A DNA stretch of 64,000 nt, from the NCBI GenBank assembly GCA_963815135.1, contig CAWFFO010000005.1:62001-126000 (forward strand), written 5' to 3'. Of this stretch, positions 25,423 to 34,543 are shown in pieces. The position numbers were made by a program, and so were the translations under genes. Position 1 is the stretch's first letter. Every line of letters starts with the position of its first letter. The stretch comes from CAIWTU01 sp963815135. GTDB taxonomy: Bacteria; Desulfobacterota; Desulfuromonadia; Geobacterales; Geobacteraceae. The notes beneath the pieces were generated by a model. It was not told where the DNA came from. It worked only from the letters and a program-made list of their open reading frames with translations, and made no database searches.

Positions 25423-27144
25423 CTATGTTTCCACAAAAGTGACCCTGTTAATTTCCCGCAGAGTCGTTTCTCCCTGATAAACCTTTTCAATTGCAGCTTC
25501 ACGAAGAAATACGGTACCGGCTTCCTTGGCGGCTTTTTTCAGTTGGATTATAGGGGCCTTGGCAATTATCAGTTCGCGTATTTCGTCTGTAAGGTAAAGG
25601 AATTCAACAATTGCCGACCGGCCGTGGTAACCGGTATAGTTGCAATCGTCGCATCCTTTTCCTTCATAAAAGGTCACATCTCCGCATCTATCCGGGTTAA
25701 TGTTCGATTCAGAGAGGGTTTCCGCCGAGTAAGAGACCGGTGTTTTGCATTTCGGACATATTTTACGGATGAGACGCTGTGCCAGGACACTGTTGAGGCA
25801 CGAAACGAAATTATAAGGATCTATTCCCATGTGAATAAATCGGCCGATAACATCGAAAATATTGTTGGCATGCACTGTCGTAAACACAAGATGACCGGTG
25901 AGCGCTGATTGAACTGCAATTTGAGCGGTTTCCGGGTCGCGTATTTCTCCAACCATTATCTTGTCCGGGTCATGTCTGAGAATGGAACGGAGTCCGCGGG
26001 CAAAGGTGAGCCCCTTTTTCTCATTGACCGGTATCTGTACGATACCCTGCAGAAGATATTCGACCGGGTCTTCAATGGTTATGATTTTTTCCTCTCCACT
26101 GTGAATCTCGGTGAGAGATGCATACAATGTCGTTGTTTTACCTGAGCCGGTCGGACCGGTTACGAGAAACATTCCATACGGTTCCCTGATAGCTTTGCGT
26201 ATCCGCTTCATTTCCCTGGGGTTCATACCAAGAGCTTCAAGGGTCAATTTCTTTATGTTGGCGGCGATACTTTCCTTGTCGAGAATACGGATGACTGCGT
26301 CTTCACCAAATGCGCTCGGCATTATCGAAACGCGGAAGTCTATGGATTTTTCGTTCAACCTGACCTTGAACCTCCCGTCCTGGGGGATCCTTCTCTCTGA
26401 TATATCCAGTTCGCTCATGACTTTGAGCCTTGAAATTATGGGTGCCTGAAAATGCAGGTCAATGGGATCCATGGCCTTGTACAAAACCCCGTCGACGCGA
26501 TATTTAATGAGTACTCCTTCCGTCATGGTCTCTATGTGAATATCACTGGCCCTTTTGGTCAGAGCATCAATAAGCGTCGAATTTATGAGTTTTATAATCG
26601 GGCTGGTGTCCGCGGAGATGTTCTCTACAGAAAGGATTTCTTCTCCCTTTTCGGTTTCCTTGACGAGCTGGAGCATGAAACCCTCGGAAACTCCTTTGAG
26701 AACACGACTCGTTCCTTCGCCTTTTTGTAGCACGGACTCAATGGAGGATTGCATGGCCAATTTGAAAATTATCGGCCTATCGAGGAAAATTTCCAGGTCA
26801 TCGAGATTTATTACATCTGTGGGGTCTGATATTGCTATGACAAGAGAGTCACCTTGTAACTCGAGGGGGATAAAATGGTAACGAAAGACCGCGTCCGGAG
26901 GTAATGCATTGAGAATGGTTTCATCCATTCTGAAACTTTTCAGGTCAGTGTATTCCATGCCGAATTGCTCGGCCAGAGCCTGGGTAAGGGCCTCTTCCGT
27001 AATGAGTGCATTATCCAGGCAGACCTTCCCGAAACGTTCCCCGGTTGCTTTTGTTACATCCAGGACAAATGGAAGTTCGGAGGGGTTCAAATCGCCCCTG
27101 TCTACCAGAATTTCACCGATTTTCTTTCTTTTATAAGGTTGCAC
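25423..27144 (-). CDS. gspE: GspE/PilB-type secretion ATPase
   Basis: 573 residues. Two N-terminal repeats of MshEN style (KIGEILVDRG..., RFGKVCLDNA...) are followed by the catalytic domain with Walker A GPTGSGKTTT, an Asp box, GEIRDPETAQ, and a zinc module with CPKC and CDDC pairs. It powers pseudopilus assembly. The start is a GTG with AGGG about nine bases upstream. It lies about 180 bp after gspF and 30 bp before the pilM-like gene. The MshEN repeats could bind cyclic di-GMP, but the first repeat has Lys in place of Arg and lacks the final Gln. Confidence 0.93.
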   Translation of the reverse strand: MQPYKRKKIGEILVDRGDLNPSELPFVLDVTKATGERFGKVCLDNALITEEALTQALAEQFGMEYTDLKSFRMDETILNALPPDAVFRYHFIPLELQGDSLVIAISDPTDVINLDDLEIFLDRPIIFKLAMQSSIESVLQKGEGTSRVLKGVSEGFMLQLVKETEKGEEILSVENISADTSPIIKLINSTLIDALTKRASDIHIETMTEGVLIKYRVDGVLYKAMDPIDLHFQAPIISRLKVMSELDISERRIPQDGRFKVRLNEKSIDFRVSIMPSAFGEDAVIRILDKESIAANIKKLTLEALGMNPREMKRIRKAIREPYGMFLVTGPTGSGKTTTLYASLTEIHSGEEKIITIEDPVEYLLQGIVQIPVNEKKGLTFARGLRSILRHDPDKIMVGEIRDPETAQIAVQSALTGHLVFTTVHANNIFDVIGRFIHMGIDPYNFVSCLNSVLAQRLIRKICPKCKTPVSYSAETLSESNINPDRCGDVTFYEGKGCDDCNYTGYHGRSAIVEFLYLTDEIRELIIAKAPIIQLKKAAKEAGTVFLREAAIEKVYQGETTLREINRVTFVET

Positions 27145-27325
27145 TATGATACCCTGTAAGGTTTCAATACGTTATTTTAATTCACACGAAACCTTATTCT
27201 ATTTCGTATCTATTTTACGGAAATAAACAATTATATTGATTATATTACATCAGTTGAACATTTCAAAAAGTCGAATGTGGAAAAACGCTTTAATCTTTGA
27301 TGTTGTTTCCTGAAAATACAGGATA

Positions 27326-28534
27326 CTAACCGATTGTTGATCCCATCTTGAATATGGGCAGATACATGGTCACTACAATTGTGCCAATGACCAAGCCCAT
27401 GATGATCATTATTGCAGGTTCTATCGCCGTAGTCAAAACTGTCAACTTTGCATCTACTTCCTGTTCGAAAAATTCCGAAATATCAACCAGCATTTCCTCA
27501 ATAGATCCAGTTGTCTCTCCAACACCAATCATACGAAGGGCAAGGGGAGGGAAGATATCTGTGCTCTCCAGCGCTGCGGAAAGCCGGTTTCCTTCCTCGA
27601 CGCGTACGATGGCCCCCAGGAGTTTGCGTTCAAGTATTTTGTTGTTCAGAGTACCTACTGACATCCTGAGAGATTCAATGATAGGTACACCGCTTCCGAG
27701 AACGGTTGCGAATGTCCTGGTAAAACTCACTACTGCGTATTTTATAACCAGATTCCCGGCGAAAGGTAAGCGCAGTTTAAAATTATCTGCCCAGTACCGG
27801 CCTGATTCGGTTGCCATCCATCGGTTAAAGAACACTGCCGCAGCAATAACAGCGGCAATGAAAATCGGAAAATTCGACTTGAGGAAGGAGGTGAATTTAA
27901 TAAGATACTGGGTTGGGAGGGGGAGTTCGGCCCCGGAGCCCGCATAGATCTGACTGAATGTTGGGACAACATAAATGAGAAGTACGGAAACAACAATGCT
28001 TGCGATGGTTATCAGGATGACAGGATATAATAAAGCGGATAAAAGTTTTTTCTTGAGCGCATCAGCTCTTTTGAGGAAATCTATATAGCGTCTTATGGTC
28101 TGTGGAAGATCCCCTGTGCGCTCACCCGCACGTATCGAGGCAATATACAGATGAGGAAAGGTTCGGGGGTATTTCTCGAAAGCTTCAGAAAGAGCCGCAC
28201 CACCTTTTATGTCTTCCCTTACCGCCTGGAGTATTTCCGTCAGCTTGCCTCTCTCGGCACTTTCCAGAATCGAATCCAAAGCCTTGACTATCGGCAAACC
28301 GGCTTTAACGAGTACAAGTAGCTCCTGGTTAAAGGAAATGAGATCCTTGTTGCTGACTTTTTTTCTTACCTGCCCCTTGTCCAACAAAAACTGAAGAGGC
28401 TTTTTCCTGATTTCAAAAACAAAATAACCCTGTTCCTCAAGGCTTTTTTTGAGGATTTGCGGGTTTTGAGCTTCAATCTCTCTGACGACAATTCTGCCGT
28501 CAGTATGACCTATTTTGCAGGTATATAAGTTCAT
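27326..28534 (-). CDS. gspF: GspF/PilC-type inner-membrane platform protein
   Basis: 402 residues with two T2SSF domains (about 70-195 and 270-395) and three membrane segments, the standard GspF design. The motif RTGDLPQTIRRYIDFL is recognisable. It anchors the secretion ATPase in the membrane. It is the first gene of the operon gspF-gspE-pilM-pilN-pilO-pilP-secretin-pseudopilins, all on the minus strand. Confidence 0.93.
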   Translation of the reverse strand: MNLYTCKIGHTDGRIVVREIEAQNPQILKKSLEEQGYFVFEIRKKPLQFLLDKGQVRKKVSNKDLISFNQELLVLVKAGLPIVKALDSILESAERGKLTEILQAVREDIKGGAALSEAFEKYPRTFPHLYIASIRAGERTGDLPQTIRRYIDFLKRADALKKKLLSALLYPVILITIASIVVSVLLIYVVPTFSQIYAGSGAELPLPTQYLIKFTSFLKSNFPIFIAAVIAAAVFFNRWMATESGRYWADNFKLRLPFAGNLVIKYAVVSFTRTFATVLGSGVPIIESLRMSVGTLNNKILERKLLGAIVRVEEGNRLSAALESTDIFPPLALRMIGVGETTGSIEEMLVDISEFFEQEVDAKLTVLTTAIEPAIMIIMGLVIGTIVVTMYLPIFKMGSTIG

Positions 28535-28640
28535 ATAAATTTACTTTTGAGACTTGCCATTAAATCTTTTGCAAGATATGTTAGCTGTTTAATATAACAA
28601 TATCACGGTCAAAAAAACAATTATTTCAGAGAGTTATTGA

Positions 28641-28826
28641 TCAGGCTCTTGTCAACCCCAATATCCAGATTGCAAAAAAAATTGCCGATAAGGTTCCCCA
28701 CAGCAATACGTATTTGCAATTTAAATGATTTTTGTGTTTAAACATCCGCGTAAGCAGTCCTGTTACAGACAGAACCCAGCCCCAGAACCCGATTTCACAG
28801 AGTAAAGCCCAATTTTCGTTTATCAC
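28641..28826 (-). CDS. small two-helix membrane protein, unknown function
   Basis: 61 residues, two predicted membrane helices (GFWGWVLSVTGLL and VLLWGTLSAIFFAIWIL) separated by a short basic loop. I chose a GTG at 28826 since GGGAG lies six bases before it; an ATG at 28832 touches the GGGAG itself. It overlaps the 3' end of the glycosyltransferase gene by about 32 bp, so the two are probably co-translated. The family is not recognised. Confidence 0.6.
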   Translation of the reverse strand: MINENWALLCEIGFWGWVLSVTGLLTRMFKHKNHLNCKYVLLWGTLSAIFFAIWILGLTRA

Positions 28827-29556
28827 CGGCATCTCCCGCCCGGAATATTTTTTTCAGAATTGTTCCAACCTTCAGTTTCCAGACCATAATTATTGCTTCA
28901 CGGACAATTTTTTTCGACATCTTTGAAGTACCGGAATGTCTATCGATAAAAATAATAGGAATCTCGGCAGCGGTAAAACCCTTTTCTATGCAACGGTATT
29001 TCATTTCAATCTGGAAAGAATAGCCATCCGATTTTATCGTATCAAGATCAATCGATTCTATGACATTGCGACGAAAGCATTTAAATCCGCTCGTACAATC
29101 AGATATTCTCAGACCTGTTACAAGCCTTGTATAAACATTAGCCAGATAGCTTAGTATGAGTCTTCGTATCGGCCAGTTCACTACGCTTACCCCATTCAGA
29201 TAACGGGAGCCTATCACTAAATCGACTTCTTTTATTTTATCTAAAAAAAACAAGATATTCACTGGATCATGTGAAAAATCGGCATCCATTTCAATAATGT
29301 TATCAGCTCCCTGATCGAGGGCATAACGGAATCCGTCTCTGTATGCAGAACCGAGTCCCAGCTTTTCGCCGCGATGAAGTACATGTACATGATCGTTGTC
29401 AGAAGCGATTCGGTCAGCAACAATACCAGTGCCGTCGGGAGAATTATCATCAACGATAATGACGTGCAGACACTCATCTTGTGCCAATATTTTTTGTATC
29501 AGTTTTTCTAAATTTTCCTTTTCATTGTAAGTAGGCACTACGACCATAGTTTTCAA
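28795..29556 (-). CDS. polyprenol (dolichol)-phosphate mannosyltransferase-like GT2 glycosyltransferase
   Basis: 253 residues, GT2 fold without membrane helices. Motifs are VVPTYNEKENL, VDDNSPDGT, the metal-binding MDADFSHDP, and GSRYLNG. Enzymes of this kind transfer mannose or glucose from a nucleotide sugar to polyprenol phosphate at the inner leaflet. The start is a TTG with AAGGG eight bases upstream; an ATG nine bases later is the alternative. No dedicated acceptor glycosyltransferase is seen nearby. The 190 bp upstream, to the tRNA array, hold only a terminator. Confidence 0.88.
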   Translation of the reverse strand: MKTMVVVPTYNEKENLEKLIQKILAQDECLHVIIVDDNSPDGTGIVADRIASDNDHVHVLHRGEKLGLGSAYRDGFRYALDQGADNIIEMDADFSHDPVNILFFLDKIKEVDLVIGSRYLNGVSVVNWPIRRLILSYLANVYTRLVTGLRISDCTSGFKCFRRNVIESIDLDTIKSDGYSFQIEMKYRCIEKGFTAAEIPIIFIDRHSGTSKMSKKIVREAIIMVWKLKVGTILKKIFRAGDAGDKRKLGFTL

Positions 29557-29746
29557 GACAGTTACCCTTTTTCTTCCTGTATGGATATATCGTACGACTT
29601 AACCGAGAAATGTCAAAATTGCATGCTCTAGTCCTAAAAAATGTTGAAATTACTCTGAATTAAAATAGAATTTTTCCAAGGTTAAGTCAAGGGAAAGGAG
29701 TAATTGTAATAGACGGGTTTAGGGTGCAGTGAATCGCCCCGCAATG

Positions 29747-29776
29747 AAAAAAGGTCATGCAAACTGCATGACCTTT
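29747..29776 (-). terminator. intrinsic terminator of the tRNA Asp-Val-Asp array
   Basis: On the minus strand a 12-bp stem (29750-29761 with 29765-29776) with a three-base loop runs directly into TTTTTT. It lies nine bases after the 3' end of the last tRNA-Asp. Confidence 0.88.
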
Positions 29777-29785
29777 CAAGAATGA

Positions 29786-29862
<77 letters not shown>

Positions 29863-29892
29863 ATTTATCATACAAATAACCTTTTTAAAACA

Positions 29893-29921
29893 GAATCGGG
29901 AAAGCAGACCTTTCCCGATTC
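29893..29921 (-). other. hairpin between tRNA-Val and tRNA-Asp, processing or termination signal
   Basis: A perfect 12-bp stem (29893-29904 with 29910-29921) and five-base loop, followed on the minus strand by TGTTTTA. It could reduce readthrough to the last tRNA or mark a processing site in the tRNA precursor. Confidence 0.5.
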
Positions 29922-29927
29922 TTGTTA

Positions 29928-30003
29928 TGGTGGGCGAAACAGGGATCGAACCTGTGACATCCAGCTTGTAAGGCTGGCGCTCTCCCAGCTGAGCTATTCG
30001 CCC
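29928..30003 (-). tRNA. tRNA-Val (UAC)
   Basis: Minus-strand cloverleaf with acceptor GGGCGAA/TTCGCCC, anticodon stem CCAGC/GCTGG, loop CTTACAA reading TAC, T-arm GGTTCGATCCC, encoded CCA. It lies between two identical tRNA-Asp genes. Confidence 0.95.
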
Positions 30004-30013
30004 TTAAATTTAA

Positions 30014-30090
<77 letters not shown>

Positions 30091-30157
30091 GCATGTTATG
30101 CAGAATTATGAGCTCCAAGGGAACTTCAACCCCAAAGAAGCAAAATCAAGCCCGCTA

Positions 30158-30187
30158 TATATAGCAAAGGGTGTCTCTTTGTGTCAA
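30158..30187 (-). promoter_or_regulatory. sigma-70 promoter of the tRNA Asp-Val-Asp array
   Basis: Minus-strand TTGACA (30182-30187, full consensus) and TATATA (30158-30163) with an 18-base spacer, located just after the lon stop codon and upstream of the first tRNA-Asp. The GC-TATATA-GC surroundings match the tRNA-Gln/Glu promoter. Confidence 0.75.
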
Positions 30188-30211
30188 GCTATTTTTGACA
30201 AAGATCCTCTA

Positions 30212-32633
30212 TTAATGAGCGGTCCCGGGTCCATCCCGTAATTCAGGTTTAGTTCCTGTAATGGAGTGCTTTGCAAGTCCTTCAATTCGTCCTGGAAGAC
30301 AGAGTGAAATAACCTCGTCCATATGGCCTGCCAATCTGACTTTTATTCCCTTCAAGACTTCTTCAGCAAAATCAGAAATATCGTTTTTGTTCGCTTTTGG
30401 TATAATAACTTCTTTAATATTGCCCCTTTTCGCCGCCAGTATCTTCTCCTTCAAACCACCCACCGGTAAAATTCTTCCCCTTAGTGTTATTTCTCCCGTC
30501 ATGGCGACATTACGCCTTACATGGGTTTTAGTCAGAACAGAGGCTATGGCGGTTGCAATGGAAATCCCCGCGGATGGTCCATCTTTGGGGATTGATCCTT
30601 CAGGTACATGAATATGGATATCATGATGAAGGTAAAAATCATGCTCGAGTTCGAACAAATCGGAACGCGAACGAACATATGTAAATGCCGCCTGTGCTGA
30701 TTCCTGCATTACTTCACCGAGTTTACCTGTTATGGTAAGCCTCCCTTTCCCCGGAACAGCGGAAACTTCAATTGTAAGAAGGTCCCCGCCGGATTCCGTC
30801 CAGGCCATACCAGTGACGACTCCGATCTGATCCATTTCCTCGGATATGCCGATTCTGATCTTGCGAGGGCCTAAAATATCCCTTACGCGTGCGGGATTTA
30901 TGGATATTTTGTCTTTATTTCCTTTAGCGATGTTGCGAACGGTCTTACGGCATAGATCTGCAATTTCTCTTTCAAGACCACGGACTCCGGCTTCACGTGT
31001 ATAATAACGTATTATTTCTGTAATGGACTGATCGTTAAAAGTAATATTTGTCTCGTCCAGACCGTGCAACTTTAACTGTTTTCTTATCAGATAATTTCTG
31101 GCTATTACGAGTTTCTCCTTTTCCGTATAGCCCTCTATTCTTATGATCTCAAGTCTGTCCAAAAGCGGTCTGGGAATAGTATGCAGCGAATTTGCAGTTG
31201 TTATGAACATTACACGTGACAGGTCATAATCGACATCAAGGAATAAGTCGCTGAATATGGAATTCTGCTCCGGGTCAAGAACCTCTAGTAGTGCGGAGGA
31301 TGGATCCCCCCTGAAATCCGAGCTCATTTTGTCGATTTCATCAAGAAGAAAGACCGGGTTGGAAGTGCCTGCCTTTTTTAATCCCTGAATAATTTTGCCC
31401 GGCATCGCGCCGACATATGTTCTTCTATGCCCCCGTATCTCAGCTTCATCCCGCATGCCACCGAGAGAAATCTTTACAAAGTGTCTGCCGGTTGCCCTGG
31501 CCAGTGAGCGGGCCAATGAGGTCTTTCCGACCCCCGGTGGACCGACTAGGCATAAAATCGGTCCCTTGCTTTCTCTGACACGGGATTGAACACAAAGATA
31601 TTCCAGAATCCTTTCCTTAACCTTGTCCAGCCCGTAATGGTCATTATTCAAAACTTCTTCTGCTCCGTTGATATCGCTGTTTTCCCTGGAATATTTACCC
31701 CATGGGATTGTAACCAGCCAGTCGATATAGTTTCTTGAAACAGCTGCTTCCGCGGACATTTGCGACATCATCCCCAGTTTCTTGATTTCAGAAAAGGCTT
31801 TTTTTTTAGCTTCTTTGGAAAGTTTTCACGGGTGATTTTTTCTTCAAGTTCATGAAGTTCCTGCTTGAAGTCATCCTTTCCTCCCAGCTCCTTCTGAATA
31901 GCTCTCATTTGCTCGTTGAGGTAATATTCTTTCTGGGTCTTCTCCATCTGCTTTTTGACACGGTTGTGAATTTTATTTTCAATCTTGAGAATCTCGATTT
32001 CAGATTCCAGTATTGCCAGAAGCTTTTCCATTCTTGAAGCCGGCTCTATGGTCGCAAGGAGTTCCTGTTTGTCATCATTTTTCAGATTAACATGGACAAC
32101 AACGGTGTCTGCCAAAATTGAAGGCACCGATATTTCTTTGATTGTTGTCAATATTTCGGGAGATATATCTTTGGAAAGTTTGCAGTAGGAGGCAAAGCTG
32201 GATTTAATTTTCCGCTTCAATGCTTCCATTTCGGAACTAACGGTATTTTCTTCATTGAATATCTCAATTTCGACGGTTAAATATTCAGAGCCCTTTATGA
32301 AGCTGGTTATTTTCCCACGTTTTTTTCCTTCGACAAGCGCTTTTATTGTGCCGTCAGGCAGTTTCAGCAACTGAATTATCTGGCAAAGGGTTCCAGATGG
32401 GTAAATATCGTCTTCTGGGGATCGTCGATTTTGGCATTTTTCTGAGTAGCAAGAAAAATGGTTTTGTCTGTTGTCATGGCGGCCTGAAGGGCCAGAATGG
32501 ATTTTTCCCTGCCGACGAAAAGAGGAATAATCATATGGGGGAATATTGTTATGTCTCTCAATGGCAAAAGAGGGAATCTTTGAAGATTCCCTCTTTTGCA
32601 GTCGATACTTTTTCTTGCCCGTTTATATGTCAT
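30212..32633 (-). CDS. lon: ATP-dependent protease Lon, reading frame interrupted by two single-base losses
   Basis: About 807 residues once frames are joined, a normal Lon. The N-domain begins FPLLPLRDITIFPHM and contains FVGREKS. The AAA+ part has GPPGVGKTSLA and a conserved LLDEIDK. The protease part has the catalytic serine in KDGPSAG and lysine in GGLKEKILAAKRG. Frames break near 32412 (after KIDDPQ) and near 31813 (after ENFPK); adding one base at each site restores conserved residues (DDIYPSGTL; EAKKKAFSEI). The 3' 1.5 kb are intact. It ends the tig-clpP-clpX-lon locus, 22 bp after clpX. Sequence error is likelier than decay. Confidence 0.9.
32564..32599. repeat. perfect 17-bp inverted repeat inside the first codons of lon
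   Basis: 32564-32580 is the exact reverse complement of 32583-32599, with a two-base centre. In the lon message it would form a strong hairpin over codons about 12-23, encoding CKRGNLQRFPLLP. Confidence 0.85.
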
Positions 32634-32655
32634 GCTTTCTTTCTTCCTGTCTCAG

Positions 32656-33910
32656 TCATGCGGATTCTGCCACATTTTCGTACACAATAATCGGCTTTTC
32701 CTTGTTGTATATTACGTCATCGTTAATTACGACTTCCTTGACCATGGTCTGGGACGGAATTTCGTACATTATGTCCAGCATCGCATTTTCGAGAATCGAG
32801 CGGAAGCCCCGCGCTCCGGTCTTTCGCTTCAGAGCCTCTTTCGCAATTGCAACCAGCGAGCCGTCAGTAAATTTCAGCTTTACATGCTCCATCTCCAAAA
32901 GTTTCTGATATTGTTTGACCAGGGCGTTTTTAGGTTCTTTCAGAATCTGAACCATTGCTTCTTCATCGAGTTCACTCAGGGTAGCCAGTACAGGCAGTCG
33001 GCCGACGAATTCGGGGATAAAGCCGAATTTGAGCAGGTCTTCCGGCGTGACGTCTCGGACAGCAGCTCTCCTGCTTCTTTTCGACCTTCTTTCTCACTTC
33101 CGCGCCGAAACCTAGAGTTTTTACCCCGATCCTCTGCTGGATGATATTATCGAGACCGGCAAAAGCGCCGCCGCAAATGAAGAGGATGTTGGTGGTGTCA
33201 ACTTTGAGGAATTCCTGCTGGGGATGTTTTCGCCACCCTTCGGAGGCACGCTGGCAATGGTCCCTTCAATGATTTTCAGCAGTGCCTGCTGGACCCCTTC
33301 TCCGGAAACATCTCGTGGTTATGGAAGGAGAGTCGGATTTCCGGGCGATTTTATCAATCTCGTCGATATAAATGATCCCCTTTTGCGCCCTTTCCACATC
33401 GTAATCGGATGCCTGCAGGAGGTTTAGGATAATATTCTCCACATCCTCGCCCACATAACCCGCTTCGGTCAGGTTGGTGGCATCGGCCATGGCAAAAGGG
33501 ACTTTGAGTATTCTTGCCAAGGTCTGGGCAAGAAGCGTTTTACCGGAGCCCGTGGGTCCCAGAAGGAGAATATTGCTCTTCTGCATCTCCACGTCGCCCG
33601 GTTTTACCATCGCCTCAATTCGTTTGTAATGGTTATAAACCGCCACCGCAAGAACTTTTTTGCCTGCTCCTGGCCGATAACGTATTCGTCAAGAACTTCC
33701 TTTATCTCGTGAAGGCTTCGGCAGCTTTCTGACATCAGGCCCCATGGCCTCTTCCAGTTTGGTCTCCTCGGCAATAATATCATTGCAGAGTTCTATGCAC
33801 TCGTCGCAGATATATACCGTTGGACCGGCAATAAGCTTTTTGACCTCATCCTGGCTTTTACCGCAAAATGAACAATCAGATTGTTCGGTTCTGTCGTCTC
33901 TTCGACTCAC
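32656..33910 (-). CDS. clpX: ClpX, ATP-dependent unfoldase of ClpXP, frame interrupted by about six small indels
   Basis: The GTG at 33910 overlaps the restored clpP stop (GTGA), with GGAGG seven bases upstream. Readable parts in order: zinc-binding domain CSFCGK...CDEC, Walker A GPTGSGKTLLAQ, Walker B IIYIDEIDKIA, and the C-terminal small domain KLKFTDGSLVAIAKEALKRK. Frame changes fall near 33712, 33656-33661 (six A where seven are needed), 33316, 33231, 33074 and 33054. Undoing each gives conserved ClpX text (for example ITRDVSGEGVQQALL and LLSEDVTPEDLL). No stop-codon or substitution damage is seen. ClpX feeds unfolded substrates to ClpP. Confidence 0.88.
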
Positions 33911-34510
33911 CTGGGGCCTCCAGTTACGATATTCCTGTTGATTATATCGAATCAATGATACCATAATTTTTGGCATCTTCACCAGACATAAAATAATCCC
34001 GCTCTGTGTCGGTCTCTACCTTTTCCAATGGTTGTCCGGAGTGATCCGCCAGCAACTGGTTAAGATTTTCCTTCATGCGAAGAATTTCCTTGGCATGAAT
34101 ATGTGTATATCTGTTGCCTGTCCCTGAAACCCTCCGATGGGCTGATGGATCATGATTCGTGAATGTGTGAGGCTGAAGCGCTTTCCCTTTTCCTCCGGCC
34201 AGAAGGAGTAGGCCGCCATTGAGGCTGCCTGCCCGATGCAAATGGTCGAGACAGGGGCTTTGATGTACTGCATTGTGTCATAAATGGCCATGCCGGACGT
34301 AACGACCCCACCCGGGGAATTGATATAAAGATGGATGTCCTTGTCAGGATCTTCAGCTTCAAGAAAGAGCAATTGGGCGATAATCAGGTTTGACATATGA
34401 TCATCTATCGCACCGCCAAGAAAAACAATCCTGTCTTTCAGCAGCCGCGAGTATATATCATAAGACCGTTCGCCCCTGCCGCTTTGTTCCACAACTATGG
34501 GTACAAGCAT
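33907..34510 (-). CDS. clpP: ClpP, proteolytic subunit of ClpXP, frame interrupted by indels
   Basis: About 200 residues once frames are joined, standard for ClpP. The catalytic serine lies in GQAASMAA, histidine in IMIHQPIGG and aspartate in the C-terminal part (SGEDAKNYGIID). A missing base near 34211 and an extra base near 34193 cancel, leaving a false YSFWPE segment where LLLLAGE is expected. Further breaks lie near 34099 (DIHI/HAKEIL) and 33945; after the last, the tail reads INRNIVTGGPR and ends at the TGA overlapping the clpX GTG. It follows tig by 33 bp. Confidence 0.88.
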
Positions 34511-34543
34511 AGCTCCTCCAAGTTGATTTGCTGTAAAGCTCTA

